Below, piece by piece: positions 9,266 to 17,839 of a stretch of DNA of 64,000 nt. The stretch lies in the NCBI RefSeq assembly GCF_021023085.1, contig NZ_PGCK01000006.1, positions 143,278-207,277 on the forward strand. The letters run 5' to 3'. Numbering within the stretch: the stretch's first letter is position 1; every line of letters starts with the position of its first letter. A program made the position numbers and the translations under genes. The notes below the pieces were generated by a model. That model ran no database searches. It was given only the letters and a program-made list of their open reading frames with translations, and was not told where the DNA came from. This DNA is from Methanooceanicella nereidis. Its GTDB lineage: Archaea; Halobacteriota; Methanocellia; Methanocellales; Methanocellaceae.

Positions 9266-9910
9266 CTACAGCACAGGTAATTTCCAGCCGCGCCATATAG
9301 CGAGCAGGCGAAGCGACAAAGTCACAATGAACGACAAAATGGATGGCCACGGAGTCGCAAAATTATACATGTAAAGGACCCCGAATACAAAACCGCCTAT
9401 CAATGTCGCAGTCGCATAGAAATCCGCGTTCAATACCAGAGGGATCTCCCCTACAAGCATATCCCTGATGACACCTCCGCCTACGCCGGTGATCGCGGCG
9501 AGCAGGATTATGCCGAATATGTTAAGCCCCGAGACTGCCCCCAGCTTCGCGCCGGTCACCGTGAAGGCGGCCAGTCCTATGGCGTCAAGTATCAGGAAAG
9601 TCCTGCTTTCGGGATTGGTCCATGATAAGATGCGCTCTTTTGATAACATGTTTGAGAGCAGCGCAAGCAGGCATCCGACCAGAGCGAACAGCGCTGGCCA
9701 GATATCGATGAATACGGCCGGAGTACGGTGTAATAGAGCGTCACGGACAAGCCCTCCGCCGATCGCTGTCACGAAGGCCAGCACCAGCACGCCAAGTACA
9801 TCAAGCCTGTGGCGTATGCCTTTAAATGCGCCCGATACAGCGAAAGCGATGGTACCGATAGCCGCGAAGAACTCGAATATAAACTGCTCTATCATCATTA
9901 TCATGATCAT
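9266..9910 (-). CDS. TRIC-like (UPF0126) cation channel
   Basis: This membrane protein of about 214 residues has seven hydrophobic segments. It is built from two repeats, each with the glycine signature followed by Arg-Asp: AIGGGLVRDALL and GVGGGVIRDML. These are hallmarks of the prokaryotic TRIC/UPF0126 family, which forms trimeric K+/Na+-permeable channels. The opening is a run of alternative starts (GTG 9913, ATG 9910 down to 9895). The ATG at 9895 gives the family's usual short N-terminus, so the first five residues are doubtful. It is transcribed away from the following small gene and has no obvious operon partner. Confidence 0.85.
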   Translation of the reverse strand: MIMIMMIEQFIFEFFAAIGTIAFAVSGAFKGIRHRLDVLGVLVLAFVTAIGGGLVRDALLHRTPAVFIDIWPALFALVGCLLALLSNMLSKERILSWTNPESRTFLILDAIGLAAFTVTGAKLGAVSGLNIFGIILLAAITGVGGGVIRDMLVGEIPLVLNADFYATATLIGGFVFGVLYMYNFATPWPSILSFIVTLSLRLLAIWRGWKLPVL

Positions 9911-10118
9911 CACTGACAGCCGGCTGGATACTCAGGAGAAAACCCCGGTATCCTATCATAGCCATATTTTAGACCTTTAAAGTAATATCGACTTGATAAA
10001 TTTATCGGCAAGTTTTGTATATTAAAAACTTATTTTTTAACCAATTACCAAACAATAGATAATTATAAATATGATAATTAGGAAAGTAATTTCCTATTAA
10101 ATGATAATGGATGATATA

Positions 10119-10268
10119 ATGAAAAAAGATAAGCCCTTTATAAACAAAAAGAATAAAAAGAGCGCCCAGGTCTCTGAAATTCACTGTATCAACACTAAAT
10201 GCATATATAAGTATGAGATTAAAAACGGTGAGATAATAAGCGAAAAGAAGATCCAGTTATCGGGATGA
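10119..10268 (+). CDS. Small Cys-containing protein, unknown
   Basis: This is a 49-residue frame, Lys-rich at the start and then SEIHCINTKCIYKYEIKNGE. In-frame ATGs also occur at 10101 and 10107. Two cysteines spaced CxxxxxC within a short beta-like segment suggest a small structured protein, perhaps metal-binding. The frame ends four bases before the convergent HdeD-like gene. The absence of a clear ribosome-binding site and its size keep this tentative. Confidence 0.4.
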   Translation: MKKDKPFINKKNKKSAQVSEIHCINTKCIYKYEIKNGEIISEKKIQLSG

Positions 10269-10272
10269 TATA

Positions 10273-10848
10273 TCATTTCCCTTTTTGAAATAGCTCTTTA
10301 CTGATCAGTATTTCCCAGTTGAGCCCGTTCACGCCCAGCATGATCCCGTATGCGATGGCAAACAGGCCTATCAAATGTTCCGTATTAAAGAATCCGGACA
10401 CAGGCTCAATGACGATTATTATACCGATAGATACGACCAGGATCCCGCTCAATATAATGAAAGATCCCCACCGGATTGACTCTCTGATACGTATGCCGGT
10501 GTATATTTGTAAGAGCCCGCTAAAGATCGCATATGCGGATATAATGTATATCAGTAATGGCATTAGAAGATCAGGCCTGATAAACACTGTAAAAGCCGTA
10601 ATTATGCCAAGCAGACCCCTGATAAGCCTTGCCGGCCATACCATATCAATCGCCCTGACTGACAGGGAATGCATAATAAGTATCAATCCGTCCATAAGGG
10701 CAAAAGTACCGAATATCATGAAGAAGACCTTAGGGGATATGTCAGGGTAGAGGAATACAAGTGTTCCGAAGATCATGGCAAGTATGCATCTAAGTATAAG
10801 GTTTAGCCCAAGGTTTCCCCATAGTTCATGCAATTTCTCTTTTAACAT
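10273..10848 (-). CDS. HdeD-like (DUF308) membrane protein 1
   Basis: The protein has about 191 residues from ATG 10848, with six hydrophobic segments in three hairpin pairs, as in HdeD/DUF308 acid-stress-associated membrane proteins. It is clearly paralogous to the gene just upstream (10992-11567): both open with an xxxWGNLxxxxxLRxxxAxxFG pattern and end with AIAYGI followed by a short cytoplasmic tail. The longer start at 10890 adds 14 residues with no counterpart in the paralogue. A hairpin lies between the two genes, so they may form separate transcripts. Function in archaea is not established. Confidence 0.85.
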   Translation of the reverse strand: MLKEKLHELWGNLGLNLILRCILAMIFGTLVFLYPDISPKVFFMIFGTFALMDGLILIMHSLSVRAIDMVWPARLIRGLLGIITAFTVFIRPDLLMPLLIYIISAYAIFSGLLQIYTGIRIRESIRWGSFIILSGILVVSIGIIIVIEPVSGFFNTEHLIGLFAIAYGIMLGVNGLNWEILISKELFQKGK

Positions 10849-10914
10849 GATAGATCGTCGGATGGCGCAGTAACGATATGAAGATACCATTTCGCGCTCT
10901 CTTAATAAAAAGTA

Positions 10915-10946
10915 GATCGCCCGGGATCCCCTGATCGCGGGCTATC
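10915..10946 (-). terminator. Hairpin between the HdeD-like genes
   Basis: The dyad pairs GAT-GCCCG with CGGGC-ATC, each interrupted by a single base. On the minus strand it is followed by a T-rich run (ACTTTTTATT). It is well placed to end transcription of the upstream HdeD-like gene. Confidence 0.5.
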
Positions 10947-10991
10947 TTTATTATACGAGTTTACAATATGCCCGTTCGGCAGATCGCCGAC

Positions 10992-11567
10992 TTAAGCTAC
11001 TTCGGGTTTAGACACCGCTGACCTTAGCCTGAATGCAAGAATGCACTCCAGGATGCCGTATGCGATAGCGAATATACCTATGGTCTGAGCAAGTGCCAGA
11101 GCGCCTGCGCCTGGCCTCGCTATCAATATTGCGCCAACGATTATAGCCAGAATGCCGCTGGCTATCAGCAGGAGTTCACCCTTGATGACTTTACGAAGGC
11201 CTATGGCGGCGACTATCTGAAGGATGCCGGTGAATACCAGGTAAAACGCTATGAAGTATAGCAATACCAGCGCCGATATACCCGGGTATACGAACACGGC
11301 TATACCTGCGAGTATGCCGATAATTCCCTGTAAGATCCTTACCCACCAGTTGGGGTCTGCAGTCCTTGACGATATTGACTGAAGAACTAACAGTATCCCA
11401 TCGAAGAAAGCGAAAGCACCGAAAAGCATTACAAAGATCGAAATTGATAGTCCGGGCAAGAAGAGCAACAGCAGGCCGAACACTATCGCCACGAAACCGC
11501 GGAGCAGCGTGTCCCACCATAGATTGCCCCAGTGAAACCTTATTATATCTTCAACATTCTCTGCCAT
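10992..11567 (-). CDS. HdeD-like (DUF308) membrane protein 2
   Basis: The protein has 191 residues and six transmembrane segments, with HdeD/DUF308 features such as LLRGFVAIVFGLLLL, RILQGIIGILAG and LALAQTIGIFAIAYGI. It forms a tandem paralogous pair with the next gene downstream. Such pairs usually arise by local duplication. HdeD in E. coli is linked to acid resistance; here only the fold can be claimed. Upstream (11568-11640) is strongly AT-rich and probably contains its promoter. Confidence 0.87.
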   Translation of the reverse strand: MAENVEDIIRFHWGNLWWDTLLRGFVAIVFGLLLLFLPGLSISIFVMLFGAFAFFDGILLVLQSISSRTADPNWWVRILQGIIGILAGIAVFVYPGISALVLLYFIAFYLVFTGILQIVAAIGLRKVIKGELLLIASGILAIIVGAILIARPGAGALALAQTIGIFAIAYGILECILAFRLRSAVSKPEVA

Positions 11568-11934
11568 AATATCACAATATTATATATATAAAATTAAAAT
11601 AATAATATTTTTCTTGAACAACATACTCTAAAACTGAACATTATTAGCTTTCTATACAACGATTTTCTTAGTCAGACAATGGGCAATTACAAGTAGTTAT
11701 AACAGGGAATAAATAACTTATATGATAGAATTATCATATAATAAAATCCTCCGACCGATTTTAGGGAGTGGGATATAAAATATGCCAATAACCCATATTT
11801 TCAAATTTTAGTATAAAATAAGCGGCATTCAGTACCGTATAAAACTGAAGATAGGGATATAAACAAACCGATCTAATTTTTTTAGAGAATCAATAATATA
11901 AATAATCTTAATTTGATACTAAGAGGTGGCGGGG
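11568..11934. other. AT-rich divergent promoter region
   Basis: No gene is seen. The stretch separates divergent genes and is very AT-rich, with several TATA-like runs (for example about 11578-11610 and 11720-11735). A purine-rich Shine-Dalgarno (AGAGGTGG, 11922-11929) lies just before the alkylsulfatase ATG. Confidence 0.5.
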
Positions 11935-13728
11935 ATGCGAAAAAATAGCTTGAGATCAACTATGCCCTATCTTTCATCTGGTCTTTTAACTTTATTCGGG
12001 CTTGGGGTCTATGAAGGAGGATCATGGTCGGAAACCGTATCGAGAGAAGAGGAAGAGACCACTGTAAACCCCCAGCTTGCAGAACACAGTAAAATAATGC
12101 AGAAAAAGATCTACAGAGTACGCGATAATGTCTATCTGGCGTATGGATATGGACTGGCAAACGCGGCGATGATCGTGGGGGATGACGGCGTAATAATAAT
12201 AGACACGATGGAAAACGAGAAATCAGGCAGAGAGGTTCTTGAGGAATTCCGTAAGATTACGGATAAGCCCATAAAAGCGATAATATACACTCATCACCAT
12301 CCCGATCACATATTCGGAGTGAAGGCATTCATATCCGAGAACGATGCAAGGGAAGGTAAAACGGAGATATACGCCCATGAATCGCTTTTGGAAAATTTAA
12401 CGAAAGACATTGACCTTGCGCCGGTCATGTCAGTGCGTGCATTTTATAGCATGGGCACATTTCTGGAAAAAGGTCCCGGCGGAGCCGTCGAGGCTGGCAT
12501 AGGGCCGGAATGGCGTGAAGGGAGCCTTACCTTCATACGGCCGACAAAAACGTTTCGCGATACGCTAGACGTTGAGGTTGCAGGCATAAGAATGCATCTT
12601 TTCCATGTGCCGGGCGAAGCAAGCGATGAGATAGCGGTATGGTTCCCGGACATGGCTGTGCTGCATACTGCTGAGATCATCCAGGGGGAGACGTTCCCTA
12701 ACATCTATTCGATACGAGGCTCAAGGTTCAGGGACCCGGTCAAATGGTTCAAGAGCATCGATAAGCTTCGGGAGTTCCCGGCAAAGCATATGGTGCCTTC
12801 GCATGGCAGGCCTGTCTCAGGAAATAAAAACATCAGGGGCATACTTACTGCATATCGCGACGCCATACAGTTCGTCCACGACCAGACTGTGAGGTTCATG
12901 AATAAAGGGCTGACGCCTGACGAGCTTGTAGAGGTCGTAAAGTTGCCGAAATATCTTGCAGGGCATCCGTGGCTCGGAGAGTTCTACGGTACCGTGGATC
13001 ACTCTGTACGTCAGATATATAATGGTTATCTGGGCTTCTTCGACGGCGATATGACATACCTGGCAAAGCCAGAGCATGTTGAAAGGGCTGTCAGGTACGT
13101 TGAGATCATGGGCGGCAGGGATAACATTATCGAGACAGCACAGAAGGCCATAATGGAGAAGCGGTATGGATGGGCGATGGATATACTGACATGGGTGATC
13201 CGAATGAACTATAACGATATGGAAGCCCGAAAACTAAAAGCTGAAGCCCTCCGCCACTGGGGATACTTACAAACAAGCATAAACTGGCGTAACTGGGCCC
13301 TTACGGCCGCATTAGAGCTCGAAGGAGAACTGGATATAAGCCAAAAACATGGCTTCGGCTCGACTGATATCATAAAATCTCTTCCTGCCCGGGGGATGCT
13401 GGAAGGGCTTACTATGAAGTTAAAGGCCGAAGAGACCATGAATGTCCATAAAATTCTGGGTATTAGCCTTGCGGACACAGGCGATAGGTACGGCCTGGAG
13501 ATAAGAAGAGGCGTATGCCAGTTCCATTCCGAACTACCGGCAAAGACGAGTGCGACGATCATCGCGACGAAAGATACGCTTATCAGGATCTTGCTGGGAG
13601 AGGCTACACTGGAAGAATCGGCCAAAAACGGCTCTATCGAAATAGAAGGTAAACTTGAGGACGTTAAGGATTTTTTCAGTCATTTCGAGCATCCCTCGAA
13701 AGAGCCGATCAAGCTTACTATGAGATAG
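11935..13728 (+). CDS. Metallo-beta-lactamase-fold alkylsulfatase (SdsA-like)
   Basis: The protein (597 residues) has the architecture of linear alkylsulfatases such as SdsA1. An MBL-fold catalytic domain with THHHPDH and further ligands (HTAE, PSHGRP) runs to about residue 330, followed by a helical dimerisation domain and an SCP2-like C-terminal domain from about 480 that binds the alkyl chain. The reaction would be hydrolysis of the sulfate ester of long-chain alcohols. A hydrophobic segment near residues 12-30 could be a signal or anchor, as in secreted SdsA1. ATG 11935 is preferred over GTG 11926 because AGAGGTGG lies six bases upstream and covers the GTG. The enzyme is uncommon in methanogens and may have come from bacteria. 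Confidence 0.88.
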   Translation: MRKNSLRSTMPYLSSGLLTLFGLGVYEGGSWSETVSREEEETTVNPQLAEHSKIMQKKIYRVRDNVYLAYGYGLANAAMIVGDDGVIIIDTMENEKSGREVLEEFRKITDKPIKAIIYTHHHPDHIFGVKAFISENDAREGKTEIYAHESLLENLTKDIDLAPVMSVRAFYSMGTFLEKGPGGAVEAGIGPEWREGSLTFIRPTKTFRDTLDVEVAGIRMHLFHVPGEASDEIAVWFPDMAVLHTAEIIQGETFPNIYSIRGSRFRDPVKWFKSIDKLREFPAKHMVPSHGRPVSGNKNIRGILTAYRDAIQFVHDQTVRFMNKGLTPDELVEVVKLPKYLAGHPWLGEFYGTVDHSVRQIYNGYLGFFDGDMTYLAKPEHVERAVRYVEIMGGRDNIIETAQKAIMEKRYGWAMDILTWVIRMNYNDMEARKLKAEALRHWGYLQTSINWRNWALTAALELEGELDISQKHGFGSTDIIKSLPARGMLEGLTMKLKAEETMNVHKILGISLADTGDRYGLEIRRGVCQFHSELPAKTSATIIATKDTLIRILLGEATLEESAKNGSIEIEGKLEDVKDFFSHFEHPSKEPIKLTMR

Positions 13729-13828
13729 ATCCCGGGATTTTGTAAGATAATTATACCCGGATATTTCTCTCTTTTAAATATCGTCGGCAATATTTTATTT
13801 CTACTGAATTCATACTGGATAATGCCTT

Positions 13829-14659
13829 TTAAATCAGCTCTTCATTCAGGAGCAGATAAAACCGGTCTTTTGCAGCGCGTTCTTTCCATGGTTCATGCCC
13901 GCAGTTCTTTAACAGGATGAATCTAAAATCATTTAATATCCGGCTCAATGGCTTTTCAACTCCCTCATAGGGATGCGGGTCATAGTCGCCGTGTATCGCT
14001 ATTACTGGACACCTGAGTTTTTCTGCAATTTTTAAAAGGTCACCGCTTTGTCTTATTTTTTTAGCCTCATTCCACACACTCTGAAAGATCTCGTCCTGGC
14101 ACAATATTTCCTCGCCATTATCCGGTAGAGTCTCAAAAGAATCGCTTTTTGACATTAACTTTCCAAGTCGGGATAATGCAGCGGCCTTGCTTCCTGTGCA
14201 CGGATCGTTCAACGCCTCAGTCAAGGCACGGACTTCTGACCTTTCTTCTTCATTCATGCGGTTTAGCCGTGTTTCCATGATCTTAGATGCGTATCTTTCT
14301 TCAAAAGGGCCGCTTCCTATGAGTATTAGTTTTTTTACAAAAATAGGATAACGGGCAGCGAACATAAGACTCAGCCACGCTCCCCATGAATGACCGATCA
14401 AGGTCAGAGGAAGATCCCCGTGCTCCTTCAAGACATCATGTAATTCTTGAATTTGTCCGGCTATGGACGCGGATGTTTGCAACGGTTCCAGCGTGCCGGT
14501 GATAAGGGATAGCTCCTTTGCCACCGGCGCCAATTCTCCCGGAGCTCCCGGGCCTCCGTGAACGACAGCTACTGTAAAGGGCGAGTTCCCGTATTTCCTA
14601 ATGTTTATCAGGTATGATACCCCCATCCTATCACAATATGATACGTTTAACATGTGCAT
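13829..14659 (-). CDS. Alpha/beta hydrolase (proline iminopeptidase-like)
   Basis: This is a 276-residue serine hydrolase. The oxyanion-hole motif HGGPG comes at about residue 34, the nucleophile elbow GHSWG at about 88, the acid in HGDYDPHP and the histidine in CGHEPW near the end. A helical lid lies between about 125 and 205. HGGPG is typical of proline iminopeptidases and related esterases. It is cytoplasmic, with no signal. The gene is convergent with the alkylsulfatase and has no obvious operon. Substrate cannot be told from sequence. Confidence 0.87.
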   Translation of the reverse strand: MHMLNVSYCDRMGVSYLINIRKYGNSPFTVAVVHGGPGAPGELAPVAKELSLITGTLEPLQTSASIAGQIQELHDVLKEHGDLPLTLIGHSWGAWLSLMFAARYPIFVKKLILIGSGPFEERYASKIMETRLNRMNEEERSEVRALTEALNDPCTGSKAAALSRLGKLMSKSDSFETLPDNGEEILCQDEIFQSVWNEAKKIRQSGDLLKIAEKLRCPVIAIHGDYDPHPYEGVEKPLSRILNDFRFILLKNCGHEPWKERAAKDRFYLLLNEELI

Positions 14660-14855
14660 AGAGGCAGTGCTGATATCCTATGCGCAAGTGGAAAGTAAAT
14701 GGTAATGTTATATCCACCATATGGATAAAAGTTTCCGGATGCCCCGAATATTATGACCTTATTGTCATGAGAATGAAAGTTTAAAATTTTTCATTTTAAA
14801 CAATATCTTTTATAAAATTATATTTTAAATACATTATAGAGTATCGAGGAATTAT

Positions 14856-16265
14856 ATGGGAACTCTTGAATTGCTCGGGGACGTCATCACTGCGATAAAC
14901 AGCATCGTTTGGGGCATCCCGATGCTATTATTGCTTGTTGGCACCGGCATATTTTTCACGATACTTTTAAGGGGCCTGCAATTCAGGAGATTGCCCCTTG
15001 CGTTCTCAACTCTGGTAAATTCATTCTTTACTCAAAAGACTAAACTTGAAGGAGACATACCTGCGTTCCAGGCGCTGAGCACGGCTTTGTCCGCAACGCT
15101 GGGCACGGGGAACCTTGCGGGCGTGGCGACCGCTATAGTTGCAGGCGGGCCCGGAGCGCTGTTCTGGATGTGGATCACGGCAGTAGTGGGCATGGTGACG
15201 AAATATTCGGAAGCCGTGCTTGCGTTAAAGTTCAGGACGAAAAACCCTGACGGCAGCATGTCGGGCGGGCCGATGTATTACATAGACAAAGGCCTCGGTG
15301 TAAAATGGCTGGCAGGGATATTCGCGCTGTTCGGCATGATAGCCTCTTTCGGAATAGGCAGCATGGCCCAGGCTAACTCGATAATGCTCGCCGTAACGTC
15401 CCTCGTTCAACACGAAGGCTCTATCCATCTCCCGGTCATAGGCGAAATATTGACGCTGAGCTTTACCATAGGTCTTGCGCTGGTCCTGGTGACTGCACTG
15501 GTCATTTTTGGAGGTATCAAGAAGATAGGGAAGGTGACATCGGTCATCATACCCTTCCTTGCCTTTTTTTATGTGACAGGTGGGCTTATCGTGCTTTTAA
15601 TGAACTATCACAGGATACCGGATACGTTTTTTATGGTGATCAAGTATGCATTCACACCTTATGCATTATCGGGGGGTGTTATCGGATATGCGGTATCCGA
15701 GGCTGTGAGATACGGCATGGCCCGCGGTGTATTTTCGAACGAGGCGGGACTGGGGAGCGCGCCGATAGCTTACGCGGCCGCACGTTCGAAAACCCCGGTG
15801 GACCAGGGGCTGATAGCCATAACGGAAGTTTTTATAGATACACTGGTGTTCTGCTCGATCACGGGTTTTGTCATCCTGAACAGCGGCCTTTGGGACGACG
15901 GGGTCTATACGAGCACTACCCTTACCATCGCAGCGTTTTCGGAAAGCATTGGCATATTCGGGGTGGCAATAGTTACGATTTCTGCGATATTACTGGGATA
16001 TTCGACCATCCTGGGATGGTCGTATTACGGGGAGCAATGTTTCGATTATCTTTTCGGCAGCAGGATGAAGTATCTCTATAAAGTGCTATTTCTATGCGCC
16101 GTCCTTTTTGGAGCTATAACAAAAGTGGAGCTTGTATGGGAAATATCGGACACTTTCAACGGGATGATGGCGATCCCGAACCTTATCGGGCTAATAGGAC
16201 TGAGCGGAGTGGTCGTGTCAGAGACAAGAGAATATTTTAAAGGCAGTGGATCGAGGAACAAGTAG
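14856..16265 (+). CDS. Sodium:alanine/glycine symporter (AGCS family)
   Basis: The protein has 469 residues and about 11 membrane helices. Family signatures are clear: ALSATLGTGNLAGVATAI near residue 80, SGGPMYYI near 140 and GMARGVFSNEAGLGSAPIAYAA near 290. AGCS proteins import L-alanine or glycine with Na+; the M. maripaludis homologue is structurally characterised. A GAGGAATT ribosome-binding site precedes the ATG, and an AT-rich TATA-like promoter lies at about 14800-14835. The gene stands alone, and its stop abuts a convergent small gene. Confidence 0.93.
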   Translation: MGTLELLGDVITAINSIVWGIPMLLLLVGTGIFFTILLRGLQFRRLPLAFSTLVNSFFTQKTKLEGDIPAFQALSTALSATLGTGNLAGVATAIVAGGPGALFWMWITAVVGMVTKYSEAVLALKFRTKNPDGSMSGGPMYYIDKGLGVKWLAGIFALFGMIASFGIGSMAQANSIMLAVTSLVQHEGSIHLPVIGEILTLSFTIGLALVLVTALVIFGGIKKIGKVTSVIIPFLAFFYVTGGLIVLLMNYHRIPDTFFMVIKYAFTPYALSGGVIGYAVSEAVRYGMARGVFSNEAGLGSAPIAYAAARSKTPVDQGLIAITEVFIDTLVFCSITGFVILNSGLWDDGVYTSTTLTIAAFSESIGIFGVAIVTISAILLGYSTILGWSYYGEQCFDYLFGSRMKYLYKVLFLCAVLFGAITKVELVWEISDTFNGMMAIPNLIGLIGLSGVVVSETREYFKGSGSRNK

Positions 16266-16568
16266 TCAGGACTGGTTTATCTCCATTCGATACCCTGCAG
16301 CGATCTTATCCTGAATGTCAACGAGCATATCCTTTACTTTATCTTTTCCGAAAAAGCTGTTGCCGTTATCCCCGCGGTAATCCCATCTCATGTTTTCATA
16401 CTGTTCGCCGTCGGTAAGCTTTATTTCGTCAAAATTTTCTTTTTTGTCATATATAAGATAGCTGTAGGCGACATCCCGATATCCGATCAGATCGCCGTTA
16501 TCATATATCGGCACCACTCCGTCGATCCTGATTATCCTGTCCACGTTTTTTCCGAGTATCTTAAACAT
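16266..16568 (-). CDS. Conserved-looking small protein, unknown
   Basis: The product is 100 residues, soluble, acidic and aromatic-rich, with no recognised motif. Predicted beta strands come first (RIIRIDGVVPIYDNGDLIGY), and a helical end follows (KVKDMLVDIQDKIAAGYRM). It starts the base after the alanine symporter gene ends on the other strand, so the two 3' ends abut. The small size and unbiased composition suggest a real gene. Confidence 0.55.
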   Translation of the reverse strand: MFKILGKNVDRIIRIDGVVPIYDNGDLIGYRDVAYSYLIYDKKENFDEIKLTDGEQYENMRWDYRGDNGNSFFGKDKVKDMLVDIQDKIAAGYRMEINQS

Positions 16569-16897
16569 GCATGAACACCCTGAATATCCCGATGAAGGTT
16601 TAATTGAACATTATGACTTTATCCTTATCATCTAAATGATTTTCTATTCAGGTAAATCGATCAAAGCTATTGAGTGTTATGTCTGGAAAGATGCCAGAGA
16701 TATTTGATCAGGTATAAGCCTAAAATATTTAAGATGCCATACTTTTTTATACACTTCGACAAATGTTTTTGCGTATGTTATGACTTTTATCACAGGGTTT
16801 TATTCTTCCTGCCTCTATAAGATAGATCTATAGTGTCATCCATTCTCTGTCGGGGGAGTTATTTAATGTATACGTCAATTGATAATTGATCAAACTT

Positions 16898-17165
16898 AAC
16901 ACAAAGGCAACGAATGTACACCATTTTTCACCGCGAAGCGCTCAAAGGGCTCAAGGATCCACAAATTTTTTTTAAAATATGATAACATTTAAAAAGAAGT
17001 CCTTTGTGAACCCTCGAGCCCTTCGCGCCCTTCGTAGTGGAAACTGGTGTACCTTGTTCGCCTTCGTGCGCTTCGTGGTGAATGATAGTGGTCCTTATTC
17101 GCCTTCGTGCGCTTCGTGGTTAACAAATTAGTGTACTTCGAGCCCTTTGTGGTTAACTTGCGCAA
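16898..17165. repeat. CACGAAGG/CTTCGTGG-type intergenic repeats
   Basis: Within a 629-bp gene-free gap this block holds two kinds of repetition. Two near-identical copies carry the core TTCGCCTTCGTGCGCTTCGT (about 17059 and 17098), followed by a third shorter relative ending at about 17155. An imperfect palindrome precedes them: CACCGCGAAGCGCTCAAAGG (from about 16930) pairs with the segment ending CGCCCTTCGTAGTG (about 17040). The reverse-complement family recurs at 63.8 kb. Bases 16569-16897 show nothing recognisable. Confidence 0.75.
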
Positions 17166-17197
17166 TCTTTTTTGTCGCCTTATATAAAAAAGCCTGA

Positions 17198-17755
17198 TCA
17201 ATATATGATCTCTGGCGGCTCGAAACCCGTATCGCTGGTCAATATCAATTTCCCGTTCTTATGAAGCGTATAATGTGCCATCGTAATGCCCGCCTTGTGG
17301 GTGATCCTTATCTCATAATTGACCTCATTGCTATTTTCCGGGACAAAAATGTCAAAAGTCATAGTACCGATCGGTTTCTGAAGTTTTCTAATGACCTTTT
17401 CACCATCGATACGTATGGTTTTAAACCATACGGGAAGAGGCATACTGTCTAAAGCTTCGATACGATGGCCGTTATATATCATGGAAAACGTAGTTGCGTC
17501 ACAGTTAAAGATGGCCTCTCCATCCCTGATCACCTTGTATCCCCCGCCTATGCCGCAAAAGGTGGTCCCGCCGATAAAGGATTTAATAATAACGGAATAT
17601 CTGGCATCTTTACCGTTCTCGGTAACGTTAAATTCATGATGAGATGTTCTTAGCATCCTGTTTTTCCTGGAGACCTCTCTGCCGTCATAAAAAACCTGTT
17701 GCTCGGGGTGTATAATAACCTCGATGGAATGGCCATTGTATACCAATCTGAACAT
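17198..17755 (-). CDS. Unknown protein with two similar halves
   Basis: This 185-residue soluble protein is not assigned to a family. The start MFRLVYNGHSIEVI is echoed at about residue 90 by FSMIYNGHRIEAL, and each half continues with beta-rich sequence, so an internal duplication is likely. The first half has FYDGREVSRKNRML, a pattern I associate with uncharacterised bacterial beta-sandwich proteins. Neighbouring genes give no functional hint. The 3' end lies about 35 bp from the CTTCGTGG repeat block. Confidence 0.65.
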   Translation of the reverse strand: MFRLVYNGHSIEVIIHPEQQVFYDGREVSRKNRMLRTSHHEFNVTENGKDARYSVIIKSFIGGTTFCGIGGGYKVIRDGEAIFNCDATTFSMIYNGHRIEALDSMPLPVWFKTIRIDGEKVIRKLQKPIGTMTFDIFVPENSNEVNYEIRITHKAGITMAHYTLHKNGKLILTSDTGFEPPEIIY

Positions 17756-17839
17756 ATGCAGGCCTCATGCTTATTATTGAATAATAAGCATTAATATAAT
17801 AAAAATATGTTGGATAAAAATATGTTAAATATTAATGTC

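Noticed and set aside
10002..10184. A 60-codon minus-strand frame
   Set aside because: It is AT-rich and opposite to a more plausible small plus-strand gene.
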